64,000 bases of DNA, from positions 7,750,001-7,814,000 of the forward strand of contig NZ_CP117866.1 in assembly GCF_028736035.1 (NCBI RefSeq), in the 5' to 3' direction. A program made the translations under genes and the position numbers. Numbering within the stretch: the stretch's first letter is position 1; each line of letters starts with the position of its first letter. This document shows, piece after piece, positions 53,019 through 63,032 of the stretch. The notes beneath the pieces are model-generated. The model was not told the DNA's origin and made no database searches. It was given only the letters and a program-made list of their open reading frames with translations. Source of the stretch: Streptomyces sp. T12 (GTDB lineage: Bacteria; Actinomycetota; Actinomycetes; Streptomycetales; Streptomycetaceae).

Positions 53019-54953
53019 ATGTCCGCAGTACCCGCCAAACCCACTGTCAGTGAGCGTGAGGCCCGCCAGGTGGCGGAGGCTGCCCGGCAGCAGGAATGGC
53101 GCAAGCCCAGCTTCGCCAAGGAACTGTTCCTCGGCCGCTTCCGCCTCGACCTCATCCACCCCCACCCGATGCCCACCGACGAGGCCGCCCAGCGCGGCGA
53201 GGAGTTCCTCGCCAAACTGCGCGACTTCGTCGAGACGAAGGTCGACGGCGCCCTCATCGAGCGCGAGTCCCGCATCCCCGACGACGTGATCGACGGGCTC
53301 AAGGAACTCGGCGCCTTCGGCATGAAGATCGACACCAAGTACGGCGGGCTCGGCCTCGGCCAGGTCTACTACAACAAGGCCCTCACCCTGGCCGGCTCCG
53401 CGTCCGCGGCGATCGGCGTCCTGCTCTCCGCCCATCAGTCGATCGGCGTACCGCAGCCGCTGAAGTTGTTCGGCACCCCGGAGCAGAAGGAGCGGTTCCT
53501 GCCGCGCTGCGCCCGCACCGACATCAGCGCCTTCCTGCTGACCGAGCCCGACGTGGGTTCCGACCCGGCCCGCCTCGCCGCCTCCGCCGTACCGGACGGC
53601 GACGACTACGTCCTCGACGGGGTCAAGCTGTGGACGACCAACGGCGTGGTCGCCGACCTCCTCGTCGTCATGGCACGGGTGCCGAAGTCCGAGGGCCACA
53701 AGGGAGGCATCACGGCCTTCGTCGTGGAGACCAACTCACCCGGCATCACCGTCGAGAACCGCAACGCCTTCATGGGCCTGCGCGGCATCGAGAACGGCGT
53801 CACCCGCTTCCACCAGGTCCGCGTCCCCGCCGCCAACCGCATCGGCCCCGAGGGCGCCGGCCTGAAGATCGCGCTCACCACGCTGAACACCGGACGGCTG
53901 TCCCTGCCCGCGTCCTGCGTCGCCGCCGGCAAGTGGTGCCTGAAGATCGCCCGCGAGTGGTCCGCGGCCCGCGAGCAGTGGGGCAAGCCGCTCGCCCACC
54001 ACGAGGCCGTCGGCTCGAAGATCTCCTTCATCGCCGCCACCACCTTCGCCCTGGAGGCCGTCACCGACCTCGCCTCGCAGATGGCCGACGAGGACCGCAA
54101 CGACATCCGCATCGAAGGCGCCCTCGCCAAGCTCTACGCCTCCGAGATGGGCTGGCTCATCGCCGACGAGCTCGTCCAGATCCGCGGTGGCCGAGGCTTC
54201 GAGACGGCCGAGTCGCTGCGGGCCCGCGGCGAGCGCGCGGTCCCCGCCGAGCAGGTCCTGCGCGACCTGCGCATCAACCGCATCTTCGAGGGCTCGACGG
54301 AGATCATGCACCTCCTCATCGCCCGCGAGGCCGTCGACGCCCACCTGTCGGTCGCCGGTGACCTCATCGACCCCGACAAGTCCCTCCAGGACAAGGCGAA
54401 GGCGGGCGCGAACGCCGGTGTCTTCTACGCCAAGTGGCTGCCGAAGCTGGTCGCCGGCCAGGGGCAACTGCCGTACTCGTACGGCGAGTTCAAACACAGC
54501 GTCGACCTCTCCACACATCTGCGCTACGTCGAACGCACGTCCCGCAAGCTCGCCCGCTCCACCTTTTACGGCATGTCCCGCTGGCAGGGCCGCATGGAGA
54601 CCAAGCAGGGCTTCCTGGGCCGCGTCGTCGACATCGGCGCCGAGCTGTTCGCCATGAGCGCGGCCTGTGTCCGCGCCGAGCACCTGCGCGGCCAGGGCGA
54701 GCACGGCCGTGAGGCCTACCAGCTCGCCGACGCCTTCTGCCACCAGGCCCGCCTGCGCGTGGAGGAGCTCTTCGGCCGTCTGTGGTCCAACACCGACGAC
54801 CTCGACCGCAAGGTCGTCAAGGGCGTGATGTCGGGCACGTACGAGTGGCTGGAGAGCGGCATCGTCGACCCGTCGGACGACGGCGCCCCGTGGATCGCCG
54901 ACGCGACACCGGGCCCGAGCGAGCGGGAGAACGTGCACCGCCCGATCAGGTGA
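53019..54953 (+). CDS. acyl-CoA dehydrogenase
   Basis: A 644-residue flavoprotein. The acyl-CoA dehydrogenase core is clear: LTEPDVGSDPARL, WTTNG, and the C-terminal ELVQIRGGRGFETAESL and RINRIFEGSTEIMHLLIAR. It is longer than the usual ~380-residue enzymes because of a ~60-residue N-terminus and a ~170-residue C-terminal helical extension, the layout of the large (VLCAD-like) type. It would catalyse the first step of fatty-acid beta-oxidation; chain length is not determined. GAGG lies eight bases before ATG 53019; GTG 53010 is an alternative. A hairpin follows the gene. Confidence 0.9.
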   Translation: MSAVPAKPTVSEREARQVAEAARQQEWRKPSFAKELFLGRFRLDLIHPHPMPTDEAAQRGEEFLAKLRDFVETKVDGALIERESRIPDDVIDGLKELGAFGMKIDTKYGGLGLGQVYYNKALTLAGSASAAIGVLLSAHQSIGVPQPLKLFGTPEQKERFLPRCARTDISAFLLTEPDVGSDPARLAASAVPDGDDYVLDGVKLWTTNGVVADLLVVMARVPKSEGHKGGITAFVVETNSPGITVENRNAFMGLRGIENGVTRFHQVRVPAANRIGPEGAGLKIALTTLNTGRLSLPASCVAAGKWCLKIAREWSAAREQWGKPLAHHEAVGSKISFIAATTFALEAVTDLASQMADEDRNDIRIEGALAKLYASEMGWLIADELVQIRGGRGFETAESLRARGERAVPAEQVLRDLRINRIFEGSTEIMHLLIAREAVDAHLSVAGDLIDPDKSLQDKAKAGANAGVFYAKWLPKLVAGQGQLPYSYGEFKHSVDLSTHLRYVERTSRKLARSTFYGMSRWQGRMETKQGFLGRVVDIGAELFAMSAACVRAEHLRGQGEHGREAYQLADAFCHQARLRVEELFGRLWSNTDDLDRKVVKGVMSGTYEWLESGIVDPSDDGAPWIADATPGPSERENVHRPIR

Positions 54954-54963
54954 CGGACACCCC

Positions 54964-54991
54964 GAGGGGTCACTGCCCGCAGTGACCCCTC
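54964..54991 (+). terminator. 13-bp hairpin after the acyl-CoA dehydrogenase gene
   Basis: GAGGGGTCACTGC and GCAGTGACCCCTC are perfect inverted copies with two bases between them, starting 11 bp after the stop. There is no T-run, which is common for Streptomyces terminators. Confidence 0.75.
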
Positions 54992-55059
54992 ACCATCCTG
55001 TTACCCGCCGAGGGGGACGCCCTGTCCTTCCCGACAGCCGTTGCGGCCACAATGGGGGG

Positions 55060-56316
55060 ATGAGCGACAGTCCAGCCCCCCTCGCCGACCCTCACCTCGT
55101 CTACGACCCGGTGGCGGGCGACGGCCCCAAGGACGTGGTGATCCTCGGCTCCACCGGCTCGATCGGCACCCAGGCCATCGACCTCGTGCTGCGCAACCCC
55201 GACCGGTTCCGGGTCACCGCCCTGTCCGCCAACGGCGGCCGGGTCGCCCTCCTCGCCGAGCAGGCGTACCGGCTGAGGGCGCGGACCGTCGCGGTCGCCC
55301 GCGAGGACGTCGTACCGGCCCTGCGGGAAGCTCTGGCGGCCCAGTACGGCACGGGGGAGCCGCTCCCCGAGATCCTGGCCGGCCCGGACGCGGCCACGCA
55401 GGTCGCCGCCTCCGACTGCCACACCGTCCTCAACGGCATCACCGGCTCCATCGGCCTCGCGCCCACCCTCGCCGCCCTGGAGGCGGGCCGCACCCTCGCG
55501 CTCGCCAACAAGGAGTCCCTCATCGTCGGCGGGCCGCTGGTCAAGGCGCTCGCCAAGCCCGGCCAGATCATCCCGGTCGACTCCGAGCACGCCGCCCTGT
55601 TCCAGGCGCTGGCGTCCGGCACGCGCGCGGACGTACGCAAGCTCGTCGTCACGGCGTCCGGCGGCCCCTTCCGCGGCCGCACGAAGGCCGAGCTGGCGAA
55701 CGTGACGGTCGAGGACGCCCTCGCCCACCCCACCTGGGCCATGGGCCCGGTCATCACGATCAACTCCGCGACCCTGGTCAACAAGGGCCTGGAGGTCATC
55801 GAGGCGCACCTGCTCTACGACATTTCCTTCGACCGCATTGAGGTGGTCGTGCATCCCCAGTCGTATGTTCACTCGATGGTTGAGTTCACCGACGGATCCA
55901 CGATCGCCCAGGCGACGCCCCCCGACATGCGCGGGCCGATCGCCATCGGCCTCGGCTGGCCGGAGCGCGTCCCCGACGCCGCGCCCACGTTCGACTGGAG
56001 CAAGGCGTCGACCTGGGAGTTCTTCCCGCTCGACAACGACGCGTTCCCGTCGGTCAACCTGGCGCGCCACGTGGGCGAGCTCGCGGGCACGGCACCCGCG
56101 GTGTTCAATGCGGCCAACGAGGAGTGCGTGGAGGCCTTCCGGGCCGGCGCGCTGCCGTTCAACGGGATCATGGAGACCGTGACGCGGGTGGTGGCGGAAC
56201 ACGGCACCCCGCCCGCGGGAACTTCACTCACCGTCGCGGACGTCCTCGAAGCGGAGAGCTGGGCCCGCAGGCGGGCACAGGAACTGGCGGCACACACGGC
56301 GGAGGCCTGTGCATGA
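55060..56316 (+). CDS. dxr: 1-deoxy-D-xylulose 5-phosphate reductoisomerase
   Basis: A 418-residue enzyme of the non-mevalonate isoprenoid pathway that turns DXP into 2-C-methylerythritol 4-phosphate with [20 protein letters not shown] is the NADPH site, [11 protein letters not shown] and [12 protein letters not shown] (metal-binding Asp and Glu) form the active site, GGPFRG and [12 protein letters not shown] complete it. Length is normal. GGGGG precedes the ATG. Its stop overlaps the rseP start (ATGA), and ispG of the same pathway follows rseP. Confidence 0.97.
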   Translation: MSDSPAPLADPHLVYDPVAGDGPKDVVILGSTGSIGTQAIDLVLRNPDRFRVTALSANGGRVALLAEQAYRLRARTVAVAREDVVPALREALAAQYGTGEPLPEILAGPDAATQVAASDCHTVLNGITGSIGLAPTLAALEAGRTLALANKESLIVGGPLVKALAKPGQIIPVDSEHAALFQALASGTRADVRKLVVTASGGPFRGRTKAELANVTVEDALAHPTWAMGPVITINSATLVNKGLEVIEAHLLYDISFDRIEVVVHPQSYVHSMVEFTDGSTIAQATPPDMRGPIAIGLGWPERVPDAAPTFDWSKASTWEFFPLDNDAFPSVNLARHVGELAGTAPAVFNAANEECVEAFRAGALPFNGIMETVTRVVAEHGTPPAGTSLTVADVLEAESWARRRAQELAAHTAEACA

Positions 56317-57617
56317 CGACCCTGATGTTCATCCTCGGCATAGTGCTGTTCGCGGTCGGGCTGCTCTTCTCGATCGCCTGGCACGAGCTGGGCCACCTGT
56401 CCACGGCCAAGCTGTTCGGCATCCGCGTGCCGCAGTACATGGTCGGCTTCGGCCCGACCCTCTGGTCGCGGAGGAAGGGCGACACCGAGTACGGCGTCAA
56501 GGCGATCCCGTTCGGCGGCTACATCCGCATGATCGGTATGTTCCCGCCGGGCCCCGACGGCCGCCTCGAAGCCCGCTCGACCTCACCCTGGCGCGGCATG
56601 ATCGAGGACGCCCGCTCGGCCGCGTTCGAGGAGCTCAAGCCGGGTGACGAGACCCGCCTCTTCTACACGCGCAAGCCGTGGAAGCGGGTCATCGTGATGT
56701 TCGCGGGCCCCTTCATGAACCTCGTCCTCGCGGTGGCCCTGTTCCTCACCGTGCTGATGGCCTTCGGCATCCAGCAGCAGACCACCACCGTCAGCTCGGT
56801 CTCCCCGTGCGTCATCGACCAGAAGGAGAAGCGCGAGGAGTGCAAGGCGTCCGACGACAAGTCCCCGGCCGCGGCCGCGGGCATGAAGGCCGGCGACAAG
56901 ATCGTCTCCTTCGGCGGGGTACGGACCGAGGACTGGAACACCCTCTCCGACCTCATCCGGGACAGTGCCGGCGAGGACGTCCCGATCGTCGTCGACCGCA
57001 AGGGTGAGCAACTGACCCTGCACGCGAAGATCGCCACCAACTGGGTCGTGAGGAAGGACGCCAGCGGGGCGTACGTCGAGGGCAAGTACGTCCAGGCGGG
57101 CTTCCTCGGCTTCAGCGCCGCCACGGGCGTGGTCAAACAGGACTTCGGCGACTCCGTGACCTGGATGGGCGACCGGGTCGGCGACGCCGTCGACTCCCTC
57201 GTCGCCCTGCCCTCCAAGATCCCCGCACTGTGGGACGCGGCCTTCGGCGACGGCCCGCGCGAGCCGGACTCCCCGATGGGCATCGTCGGCGCGGCAAGGG
57301 TCAGCGGCGAGATCGCCACCCTCGACATCCCGGCCTCACAGCAGCTGGCCACCTTCGTCTTCCTGCTGGCCGGCTTCAACCTCTCCCTGTTCCTGTTCAA
57401 CATGCTCCCGCTGCTGCCGCTCGACGGCGGCCATATCGCGGGCGCCCTGTGGGAGTCGCTGCGCCGCAACACGGCGAAGGTGCTGCGCCGGCCGGACCCG
57501 GGTCCGTTCGATGTGGCGAAGCTGATGCCGGTGGCGTACGTGGTCGCCTCGATCTTCATCTGCTTCACGCTGCTGGTGCTGGTCGCGGACGTGGTTAACC
57601 CGGTCAGAATCTCCTAG
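56313..57617 (+). CDS. rseP: site-2 zinc metalloprotease RseP/Rip1-like
   Basis: A 434-residue membrane protease that cleaves substrates inside the membrane, such as anti-sigma factors. HELGH in the first helix ([14 protein letters not shown]) gives the zinc site, [15 protein letters not shown] near residue 370 the third zinc ligand (LDG motif), and a PDZ domain lies around residues 160-260 ([17 protein letters not shown]). Four membrane segments. The ATG overlaps the dxr stop, so expression is coupled. The order dxr - rseP - ispG is usual in actinobacteria. Confidence 0.95.
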   Translation: MTTLMFILGIVLFAVGLLFSIAWHELGHLSTAKLFGIRVPQYMVGFGPTLWSRRKGDTEYGVKAIPFGGYIRMIGMFPPGPDGRLEARSTSPWRGMIEDARSAAFEELKPGDETRLFYTRKPWKRVIVMFAGPFMNLVLAVALFLTVLMAFGIQQQTTTVSSVSPCVIDQKEKREECKASDDKSPAAAAGMKAGDKIVSFGGVRTEDWNTLSDLIRDSAGEDVPIVVDRKGEQLTLHAKIATNWVVRKDASGAYVEGKYVQAGFLGFSAATGVVKQDFGDSVTWMGDRVGDAVDSLVALPSKIPALWDAAFGDGPREPDSPMGIVGAARVSGEIATLDIPASQQLATFVFLLAGFNLSLFLFNMLPLLPLDGGHIAGALWESLRRNTAKVLRRPDPGPFDVAKLMPVAYVVASIFICFTLLVLVADVVNPVRIS

Positions 57618-57632
57618 TCATACGGAGTTCGC

Positions 57633-57663
57633 GGCGGCCCGGGATCGTATGTCCCGGGCCGCC
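57633..57663 (+). terminator. 12-bp hairpin between rseP and ispG
   Basis: GGCGGCCCGGGA (57633-57644) and TCCCGGGCCGCC (57652-57663) form a perfect stem with a 7-base loop, followed by TTCCATT. It starts 15 bp after the rseP stop. It probably ends or reduces transcription before ispG, which then needs its own promoter in the 125 bp that remain. Confidence 0.75.
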
Positions 57664-57787
57664 TTCCATTGGGTGGGTTTACGGGCCGTGATGTGCTGGG
57701 GTGAGGCCCCGTGCCGTAATCTCGAAGCCTGGAGCCCGCTGCGTACGGGAACCGGACCTTGATCCACGACTTGGGGTTGCACAGCAG

Positions 57788-58945
57788 ATGACTGCGATTT
57801 CTCTCGGCATGCCGTCCGTTCCGACCAAGCTCGCCGAGCGCCGGAAGAGCAGGCAGATCCAGGTCGGGACGGTAGCGGTGGGCGGCGACGCCCCTGTCTC
57901 GGTCCAGTCCATGACGACGACCCGTACGTCCGACATCGGCGCCACCCTCCAGCAGATCGCCGAGCTCACGGCCTCCGGCTGCCAGATCGTGCGCGTGGCC
58001 TGCCCGACGCAGGACGACGCCGACGCCCTCTCGACCATCGCCCGCAAGTCCCAGATCCCGGTGATCGCGGACATCCACTTCCAGCCGAAGTACGTCTTCG
58101 CGGCGATCGAGGCGGGCTGCGCCGCGGTCCGCGTGAACCCCGGCAACATCAAGCAGTTCGACGACAAGGTCAAGGAGATCGCGCGGGCCGCCAAGGACCA
58201 CGGCACCCCGATCCGCATCGGCGTCAACGCCGGCTCGCTCGACCGGCGCCTGCTGCAGAAGTACGGCAAGGCGACGCCCGAGGCCCTGGTCGAATCGGCG
58301 CTCTGGGAGGCGTCCCTCTTCGAGGAGCACGACTTCCGGGACATCAAGATCTCGGTCAAGCACAACGACCCGGTCGTGATGATCGAGGCGTACCGCCAGC
58401 TCGCGGCCCAGTCCGACTACCCCCTCCACCTCGGTGTGACGGAGGCGGGCCCGGCCTTCCAGGGCACGATCAAGAGCGCGGTGGCGTTCGGAGCCCTCCT
58501 CTCCCAGGGCATCGGCGACACGATCCGCGTCTCCCTGAGCGCACCCCCCGCCGAGGAAGTGAAGGTCGGCCTCCAGATCCTGGAGTCCCTCAACCTCAAG
58601 CAGCGCGGCCTGGAGATCGTCTCCTGCCCGTCCTGCGGCCGCGCCCAGGTCGACGTCTACAAGCTGGCCGAGGAGGTCACGGCGGGCCTGACCGGCATGG
58701 AGGTCCCGCTGCGGGTGGCCGTCATGGGCTGCGTCGTGAACGGCCCCGGCGAGGCTCGCGAGGCCGACCTCGGCGTCGCCTCCGGCAACGGCAAGGGCCA
58801 GATCTTCGTCAAGGGCGAGGTCATCAAGACCGTCCCCGAGTCCAAGATCGTCGAGACCCTCATCGAGGAGGCCATGAAGCTGGCCGAACAGATGGAGGCG
58901 GACGGCGTGGCAAGCGGCGAGCCGTCGATTTCGGTGGCGGGCTGA
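57788..58945 (+). CDS. ispG: 4-hydroxy-3-methylbut-2-en-1-yl diphosphate synthase
   Basis: A 385-residue iron-sulfur enzyme (GcpE) that converts MEcPP to HMBPP in the isoprenoid pathway. The 4Fe-4S ligands are in [11 protein letters not shown] (two Cys) and [13 protein letters not shown] (third Cys). [18 protein letters not shown] and [11 protein letters not shown] belong to the TIM barrel. An upstream GTG in frame exists at 57701, but ATG 57788 gives the normal N-terminus (ISLGMPSVP). It is one of two pathway enzymes in this window together with dxr. Confidence 0.96.
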   Translation: MTAISLGMPSVPTKLAERRKSRQIQVGTVAVGGDAPVSVQSMTTTRTSDIGATLQQIAELTASGCQIVRVACPTQDDADALSTIARKSQIPVIADIHFQPKYVFAAIEAGCAAVRVNPGNIKQFDDKVKEIARAAKDHGTPIRIGVNAGSLDRRLLQKYGKATPEALVESALWEASLFEEHDFRDIKISVKHNDPVVMIEAYRQLAAQSDYPLHLGVTEAGPAFQGTIKSAVAFGALLSQGIGDTIRVSLSAPPAEEVKVGLQILESLNLKQRGLEIVSCPSCGRAQVDVYKLAEEVTAGLTGMEVPLRVAVMGCVVNGPGEAREADLGVASGNGKGQIFVKGEVIKTVPESKIVETLIEEAMKLAEQMEADGVASGEPSISVAG

Positions 58946-59031
58946 CCGGACGCTTCCTGGACGCCGCCAGGAGCACCAGTCCCGCCCGGCGTCCGTCCCC
59001 TCGGTCCCTCTTGGCGCCGGCCCGCATCATC

Positions 59032-59104
59032 CAGCCCGTCCGGCGGTCGAGGACGAGGCCCGTTCTGGGCCGAAGCGGGGGTCTGGGGGGGCGCAGGCCC
59101 CCAG
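59032..59104 (+). repeat. dispersed intergenic repeat, family A, copy 2
   Basis: Blocks CAGCCCGTCCGGCG, TCGAGGACGAGGCCCGTT, GGGCCGAAGCGGGGGTCT and a G-run/C-run hairpin match the copy at 13902-13973 closely and in the same order. Here only one arm is present, so no long stem forms. It occupies the 277-bp gap between ispG and the first GNAT gene, where I see nothing else besides the presumed promoter of the GNAT gene. Confidence 0.8.
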
Positions 59105-59222
59105 GGGCGGTGCGTCGGCCTACGGTCAGTGCAAACGTGCGGCGACTTCCACAGGGCGGCACGGCAAAGCTTCCGCAGGTACAGTGCGGGGATCAGCAGA
59201 ACCCCAGCGTGAGGCCCCGTAC

Positions 59223-60071
59223 GTGTTGACCCAGACCACCTCACGGGTGCTCGAACCGAGCGACCTGGACGCCGCGCTCGCCGTCCTCGACCGCGAGCCG
59301 GTCGCGAACGCCTTCGTGACGTCCCGCGTCCAGATCGCCGGCCTCGACCCGTGGCGCCTCGGCGGCGAGATGTGGGGCTGGTACGAGGGCGGCATGCTGA
59401 CGTCCCTGTGCTACGCGGGCGCCAACCTCGTCCCGATCTGCGCCACCCCGCGAGCCGTCCGGGCCTTCGCCGACCGCGCCCGCCGCGCGGGCCGCCGCTG
59501 CTCCTCCATCGTCGGCCCCGCCGAATCGACCGCCCAGCTGTGGCGCCTGCTGGAGCCCAGCTGGGGCCCGGCCCGCGACGTCCGCGGCCACCAGCCCCTC
59601 ATGGTCACCGACCGCATGCCGACCGACATCACCCCGGATCCGTACGTCCGCCGCATCCGCAAGGACGAGATGGAGACGATCATGCCGGCGTGCGTGGCGA
59701 TGTTCACCGAGGAGGTCGGTGTCTCACCGCTGGCTGGCGACGGCGGCCTGCTCTACCAGGCCCGGGTCGCGGAACTCGTCGGCTCCGGCCGCTCCTTCGC
59801 CCGCCTCGACCACCACGGCAAGGTCGTCTTCAAGGCCGAGATCGGCGCCGCCACCGACCGCGCCTGCCAGATCCAGGGCGTCTGGGTGGCCCCCGAGTAC
59901 CGGGGCCAGGGCCTGGCAGCCCCCGGGATGGCGGCGGTCCTGCGCTACGCCCTGGCGGACGTGGCCCCGGTGGTGAGCCTGTACGTGAACGACTTCAACA
60001 CGGCGGCGAGAAGGACGTATCAGAGGGTCGGCTTCCAAGAGGTCGGCGCGTTCATGAGCGTCCTGTTCTAA
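59223..60071 (+). CDS. GNAT N-acetyltransferase with DUF4081-type N-terminal domain
   Basis: A 282-residue protein. The N-terminal ~135 residues (VLEPSDLDAALAVLDREPVANAFV ... LWRLLEPSWGPARDVRGHQPLM) form the DUF4081-like half seen in actinobacterial proteins next to ispG. The C-terminal half is a GNAT fold with the acetyl-CoA loop VAPEYRGQGLAAPGM and the last strand SLYVNDFNTAARRTYQRVGF. Substrate unknown. GTG 59223 with GAGG eight bases upstream is preferred; the frame is open to 59184. Confidence 0.85.
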   Translation: MLTQTTSRVLEPSDLDAALAVLDREPVANAFVTSRVQIAGLDPWRLGGEMWGWYEGGMLTSLCYAGANLVPICATPRAVRAFADRARRAGRRCSSIVGPAESTAQLWRLLEPSWGPARDVRGHQPLMVTDRMPTDITPDPYVRRIRKDEMETIMPACVAMFTEEVGVSPLAGDGGLLYQARVAELVGSGRSFARLDHHGKVVFKAEIGAATDRACQIQGVWVAPEYRGQGLAAPGMAAVLRYALADVAPVVSLYVNDFNTAARRTYQRVGFQEVGAFMSVLF

Positions 60072-60180
60072 AGGGCGCTTCCCTTTCGAGGGGCAGCCGG
60101 GCAACTCCGCAAGGCGCGGGGCCGTTTCGATATCCGGCCCCGCCGCGTGGGCGCTCGCAACCACAGACGAGCCGCACCCG
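60071..60180 (-). repeat. dispersed intergenic repeat, family B, copy 2 (reverse)
   Basis: The reverse complement carries the same blocks as the copy at 40006-40087: GCGGCT...TGTGGTTG, GCGCCCACGCGGCGG, a GATATCGAA-like AT block and a GCCCCGCGCC block. It begins directly after the first GNAT stop codon and fills most of the gap to the second GNAT gene. Confidence 0.7.
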
Positions 60181-60214
60181 GAACACGGCGCGAACCCACC
60201 TGTAGGCTCCCCAC

Positions 60215-60781
60215 ATGCGCCTTCCCGGTCACGGCCACCGCCGCCACGCCGACGACATCGTGATCGGCCCGCTGGATCTGTCGGCCCGTGTGGACGAGGC
60301 CCTGGCCGTCCAAGCCGTAGCCTTCGGCCTGGGCCCGGACGAAGTAGCCGTACGCCGCCAGATCGTGCTGCGTCACATGACCTACCCGGGAGCAAGAGCC
60401 CTCGGCGCGACCACGGCGGAGCGCCTCGTCGGATTCGTCTACGGCATGCCCAACGACCGCAACCACTGGTGGTCCACCATCGTGGAGCCGTACCTCCGGG
60501 CCCAGGGCTACGACGACTGGCTCGACAACTCCTTCGTCATCACGGAACTCCACGTCCACCCCCGCTACCAGAACCGCGGCGTGGGCCGCTCCCTGATCAC
60601 CACGATCACGGACGACGCCACCGAACCCCGCTCGATCCTGTCGGCGATCGACGTCGAAAGCCCGGCCCGCGGCCTCTACCGCTCCCTCGGCTACCAGGAC
60701 CTCGCCCGCCAGGTCCTCTTCCCCAGCGCCCCCAAGCCGTACGCCGTGATGGGCGCCCCTCTCCCGCTCCGCCGCCGTTAA
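60215..60781 (+). CDS. GNAT family N-acetyltransferase
   Basis: A 188-residue single-domain acetyltransferase. ITELHVHPRYQNRGVGRSLITTI is the acetyl-CoA-binding strand and loop, and SAIDVESPARGLYRSLGYQDLARQVLF the C-terminal strand pair. Substrate unknown. It lies upstream of proS in the same direction, 107 bp apart. I see no strong ribosome site before the ATG, which makes a leaderless or slightly different start possible. Confidence 0.85.
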   Translation: MRLPGHGHRRHADDIVIGPLDLSARVDEALAVQAVAFGLGPDEVAVRRQIVLRHMTYPGARALGATTAERLVGFVYGMPNDRNHWWSTIVEPYLRAQGYDDWLDNSFVITELHVHPRYQNRGVGRSLITTITDDATEPRSILSAIDVESPARGLYRSLGYQDLARQVLFPSAPKPYAVMGAPLPLRRR

Positions 60782-60888
60782 CCGATTTCCACCGTCCCGT
60801 ACCGCCCGGCTAACCTCCTGCCATAAACCTCCTCCACACTCGGCCGCGCTCGAGCGGGGGACCCCCATCCAGCAGGAGTACGAGAACG

Positions 60889-62592
60889 ATGGCGAACGCA
60901 CCGGTCCAGCGCATGTCCCAGTTGATGGCGAAGACGCTGCGCGACGACCCGGCGGACGCCGAGGTCCTCAGCCACAAGCTGCTCGTCCGGGCCGGCTACG
61001 TCCGCCGCACGGCGGCCGGCATCTGGTCCTGGCTGCCCCTCGGCAAGCGGGTCCTCGCCAACGTGGAGCGCATCGTCCGCGAGGAGATGGACGCGATCGG
61101 CGCCCAGGAAGTGCTGCTCCCCGCGCTGCTGCCGCGTGAGCCGTACGACGCGACCAGCCGCTGGGACGAGTACGGCCAGGAGCTCTTCCGGCTCAAGGAC
61201 CGCAAGGGCGGCGACTACCTGCTCGGCCCCACCCACGAGGAGATCTTCACCCTGCTGGTGAAGGACCAGGCGTCCTCCTACAAGGACCTGCCGGTCATCC
61301 TCTACCAGATCCAGCACAAGTACCGTGACGAGGCCCGCCCGCGGGCCGGCATCCTGCGCGGCCGCGAGTTCCTGATGAAGGACTCCTACTCCTTCGACAC
61401 CGAGGACGAGGGCCTCGCGAAGTCCTACGCCCTGCACCGCGAGGCGTACCAGAAGATCTTCGCGCGCCTCGGCCTCGACTACCGCATCTGCGCCGCCACC
61501 GCCGGCGCGATGGGCGGCTCCAAGTCGGAGGAGTTCCTCGCCCCGGCCGGCGCCGGCGAGGACACCTTCGCGGACTGCCCCAACTGTGACTTCGCGGCGA
61601 ACACCGAGGCGATCTCGTACGAGCTGAAGCCGGTGGACGCCGACGGCGTGGCCGCGCTCGAGGAGATCCCCACCCCGGACACCCCGACCATCGAGACCCT
61701 CGCCGCCCACCTCGGCGTCCCCGCCTCCGCCACCCTCAAGAACCTCCTGGTGAAGGTCGACGGCGAGATCGTGGCGGTCGGCGTCCCCGGCGACCGCGAG
61801 GTCGACATGGGCAAGGTCGAGGCCCACTTCGCCCCGGCCGTCGTCGAGATGGTCACCGAGGCGGACTTCGCGGGCCGCCCCGACCTGGTCCGCGGCTACG
61901 TCGGCCCGCAGGGCCTGGGCGAGAAGGTCAAGTACATCGCCGACCCGCGCGTGGCCCCCGGCACCTCCTGGATCACCGGCGCCAACAAGGACGCCACGCA
62001 CGCCAAGAACGTCGTCGCCGGCCGTGACTTCGAGGTCGGCGAGTACGTCGACGTCGTGGTCGTCCAGGAGGGCGACCCCTGCCCGAAGTGCGGCACCGGC
62101 CTCAAGCTGGACCGCGCCATCGAGATCGGCCACATCTTCCAGCTGGGCCGCAAGTACGCCGACGCCCTCAAGCTCGACGTCCTCGGCCAGAACGGCAAGC
62201 CGGTCCGCGTGACCATGGGCTCCTACGGCGTCGGCGTCTCCCGCGCGGTCGCGGCCCTCGCCGAGCAGACCGCCGACGACAAGGGCCTGTGCTGGCCGGC
62301 CGAGGTCGCCCCGGCCGACGTCCACGTGGTCGCCGCGGGCAAGGCCCTGCAGACCGAACTCGCCCTCGACGTCTCCGAGAAGCTGTCCGCGGCCGGCCTG
62401 CGCGTCCTGTGCGACGACCGGGCGGGTGTCTCGCCGGGCGTGAAGTTCACCGACTCGGAGCTGATCGGCGTACCGCAGATCCTGGTGGCCGGGCGGCGCG
62501 CGGCCGAGGGCGTCGTCGAGCTCAAGGACCGCAGGACCGGTGAGCGCGAGGAGCTGACGGTGGACGAGGCGATCGCCCGGCTGACCGCGTAA
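60889..62592 (+). CDS. proS: prolyl-tRNA synthetase
   Basis: A 567-residue class II aminoacyl-tRNA synthetase of the bacterial type. [30 protein letters not shown] near the N-terminus is motif 1, GPTHEEIFT and [10 protein letters not shown] belong to motif 2, and [11 protein letters not shown] is motif 3. Between motifs 2 and 3 lies the ~180-residue editing domain ([22 protein letters not shown]), as in E. coli ProS. The anticodon-binding domain ends the protein. It charges tRNA-Pro in the cytoplasm. A complex hairpin lies after the stop. Confidence 0.97.
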   Translation: MANAPVQRMSQLMAKTLRDDPADAEVLSHKLLVRAGYVRRTAAGIWSWLPLGKRVLANVERIVREEMDAIGAQEVLLPALLPREPYDATSRWDEYGQELFRLKDRKGGDYLLGPTHEEIFTLLVKDQASSYKDLPVILYQIQHKYRDEARPRAGILRGREFLMKDSYSFDTEDEGLAKSYALHREAYQKIFARLGLDYRICAATAGAMGGSKSEEFLAPAGAGEDTFADCPNCDFAANTEAISYELKPVDADGVAALEEIPTPDTPTIETLAAHLGVPASATLKNLLVKVDGEIVAVGVPGDREVDMGKVEAHFAPAVVEMVTEADFAGRPDLVRGYVGPQGLGEKVKYIADPRVAPGTSWITGANKDATHAKNVVAGRDFEVGEYVDVVVVQEGDPCPKCGTGLKLDRAIEIGHIFQLGRKYADALKLDVLGQNGKPVRVTMGSYGVGVSRAVAALAEQTADDKGLCWPAEVAPADVHVVAAGKALQTELALDVSEKLSAAGLRVLCDDRAGVSPGVKFTDSELIGVPQILVAGRRAAEGVVELKDRRTGEREELTVDEAIARLTA

Positions 62593-62647
62593 AGGAACCC
62601 TTCAGAAAGGTCTCCGCGGGGCCAAAGACGCCTCACAGGTTTCTCTC

Positions 62648-62703
62648 AGACCGTTCCCCGACCGTAGGACGTGACAGAGCGTCACTACGGAGGGGAACGG
62701 TCT
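62648..62703 (+). promoter_or_regulatory. 56-nt three-tier hairpin covering the next ribosome site and start codon
   Basis: Outer arms AGACCGTTCCCC (62648-62659) and GGGGAACGGTCT (62692-62703) pair perfectly; inside them CCGTAG pairs with CTACGG (62662-62667, 62685-62690) and TGAC with GTCA. The right outer arm contains the GGAGGGG ribosome site, and its last base is the first base of the TTG start at 62703. It could terminate proS transcription, control translation of the following gene, or do both. Confidence 0.65.
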
Positions 62704-63032
62704 TGCGTACCAGGGAACGGGGGGCCGCGGCAGCGGTCCGCAGAGGAGCACGACGCACGGCGGCGGCCACGGCGGCGATCACGCTCGCGGCGGCTGCCGG
62801 GGTGTTCGCCCTGATCGGCACGATGCAGGCGGACGCGGGCACGGCGGCGAGCGGCAGCACGGGGACGAGCAGCTCCACCTCCTCGGGCAACTCGGCCTCC
62901 GACAGCACCTCGTCGAGCGGTTCGGACGGTTCGAGCAGCGACTCCTCGCTGCAGTCATCGTCGGACAGCCTCACGTCCTCCGGCACCGGCACCGGCTCCG
63001 GCTCCGCCGACTCCACCTCGGGGGCGTCGTGA
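62703..63032 (+). CDS. Ser-rich exported or membrane-anchored small protein
   Basis: A 109-residue protein. An Arg-rich N-terminus is followed by a hydrophobic segment (TAAITLAAAAGVFALIGTM, ~25-43) and then by a tail of nearly only Ser, Thr, Gly and Asp. The hydrophobic segment is a signal anchor or signal peptide, and the tail would be outside the cell. TTG is the start because GGAGGGG lies seven bases upstream and no other start fits. The stop overlaps the next ATG (TGATG), so it is coupled to the apbE-like gene. I do not recognise a family. Confidence 0.65.
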   Translation: MRTRERGAAAAVRRGARRTAAATAAITLAAAAGVFALIGTMQADAGTAASGSTGTSSSTSSGNSASDSTSSSGSDGSSSDSSLQSSSDSLTSSGTGTGSGSADSTSGAS

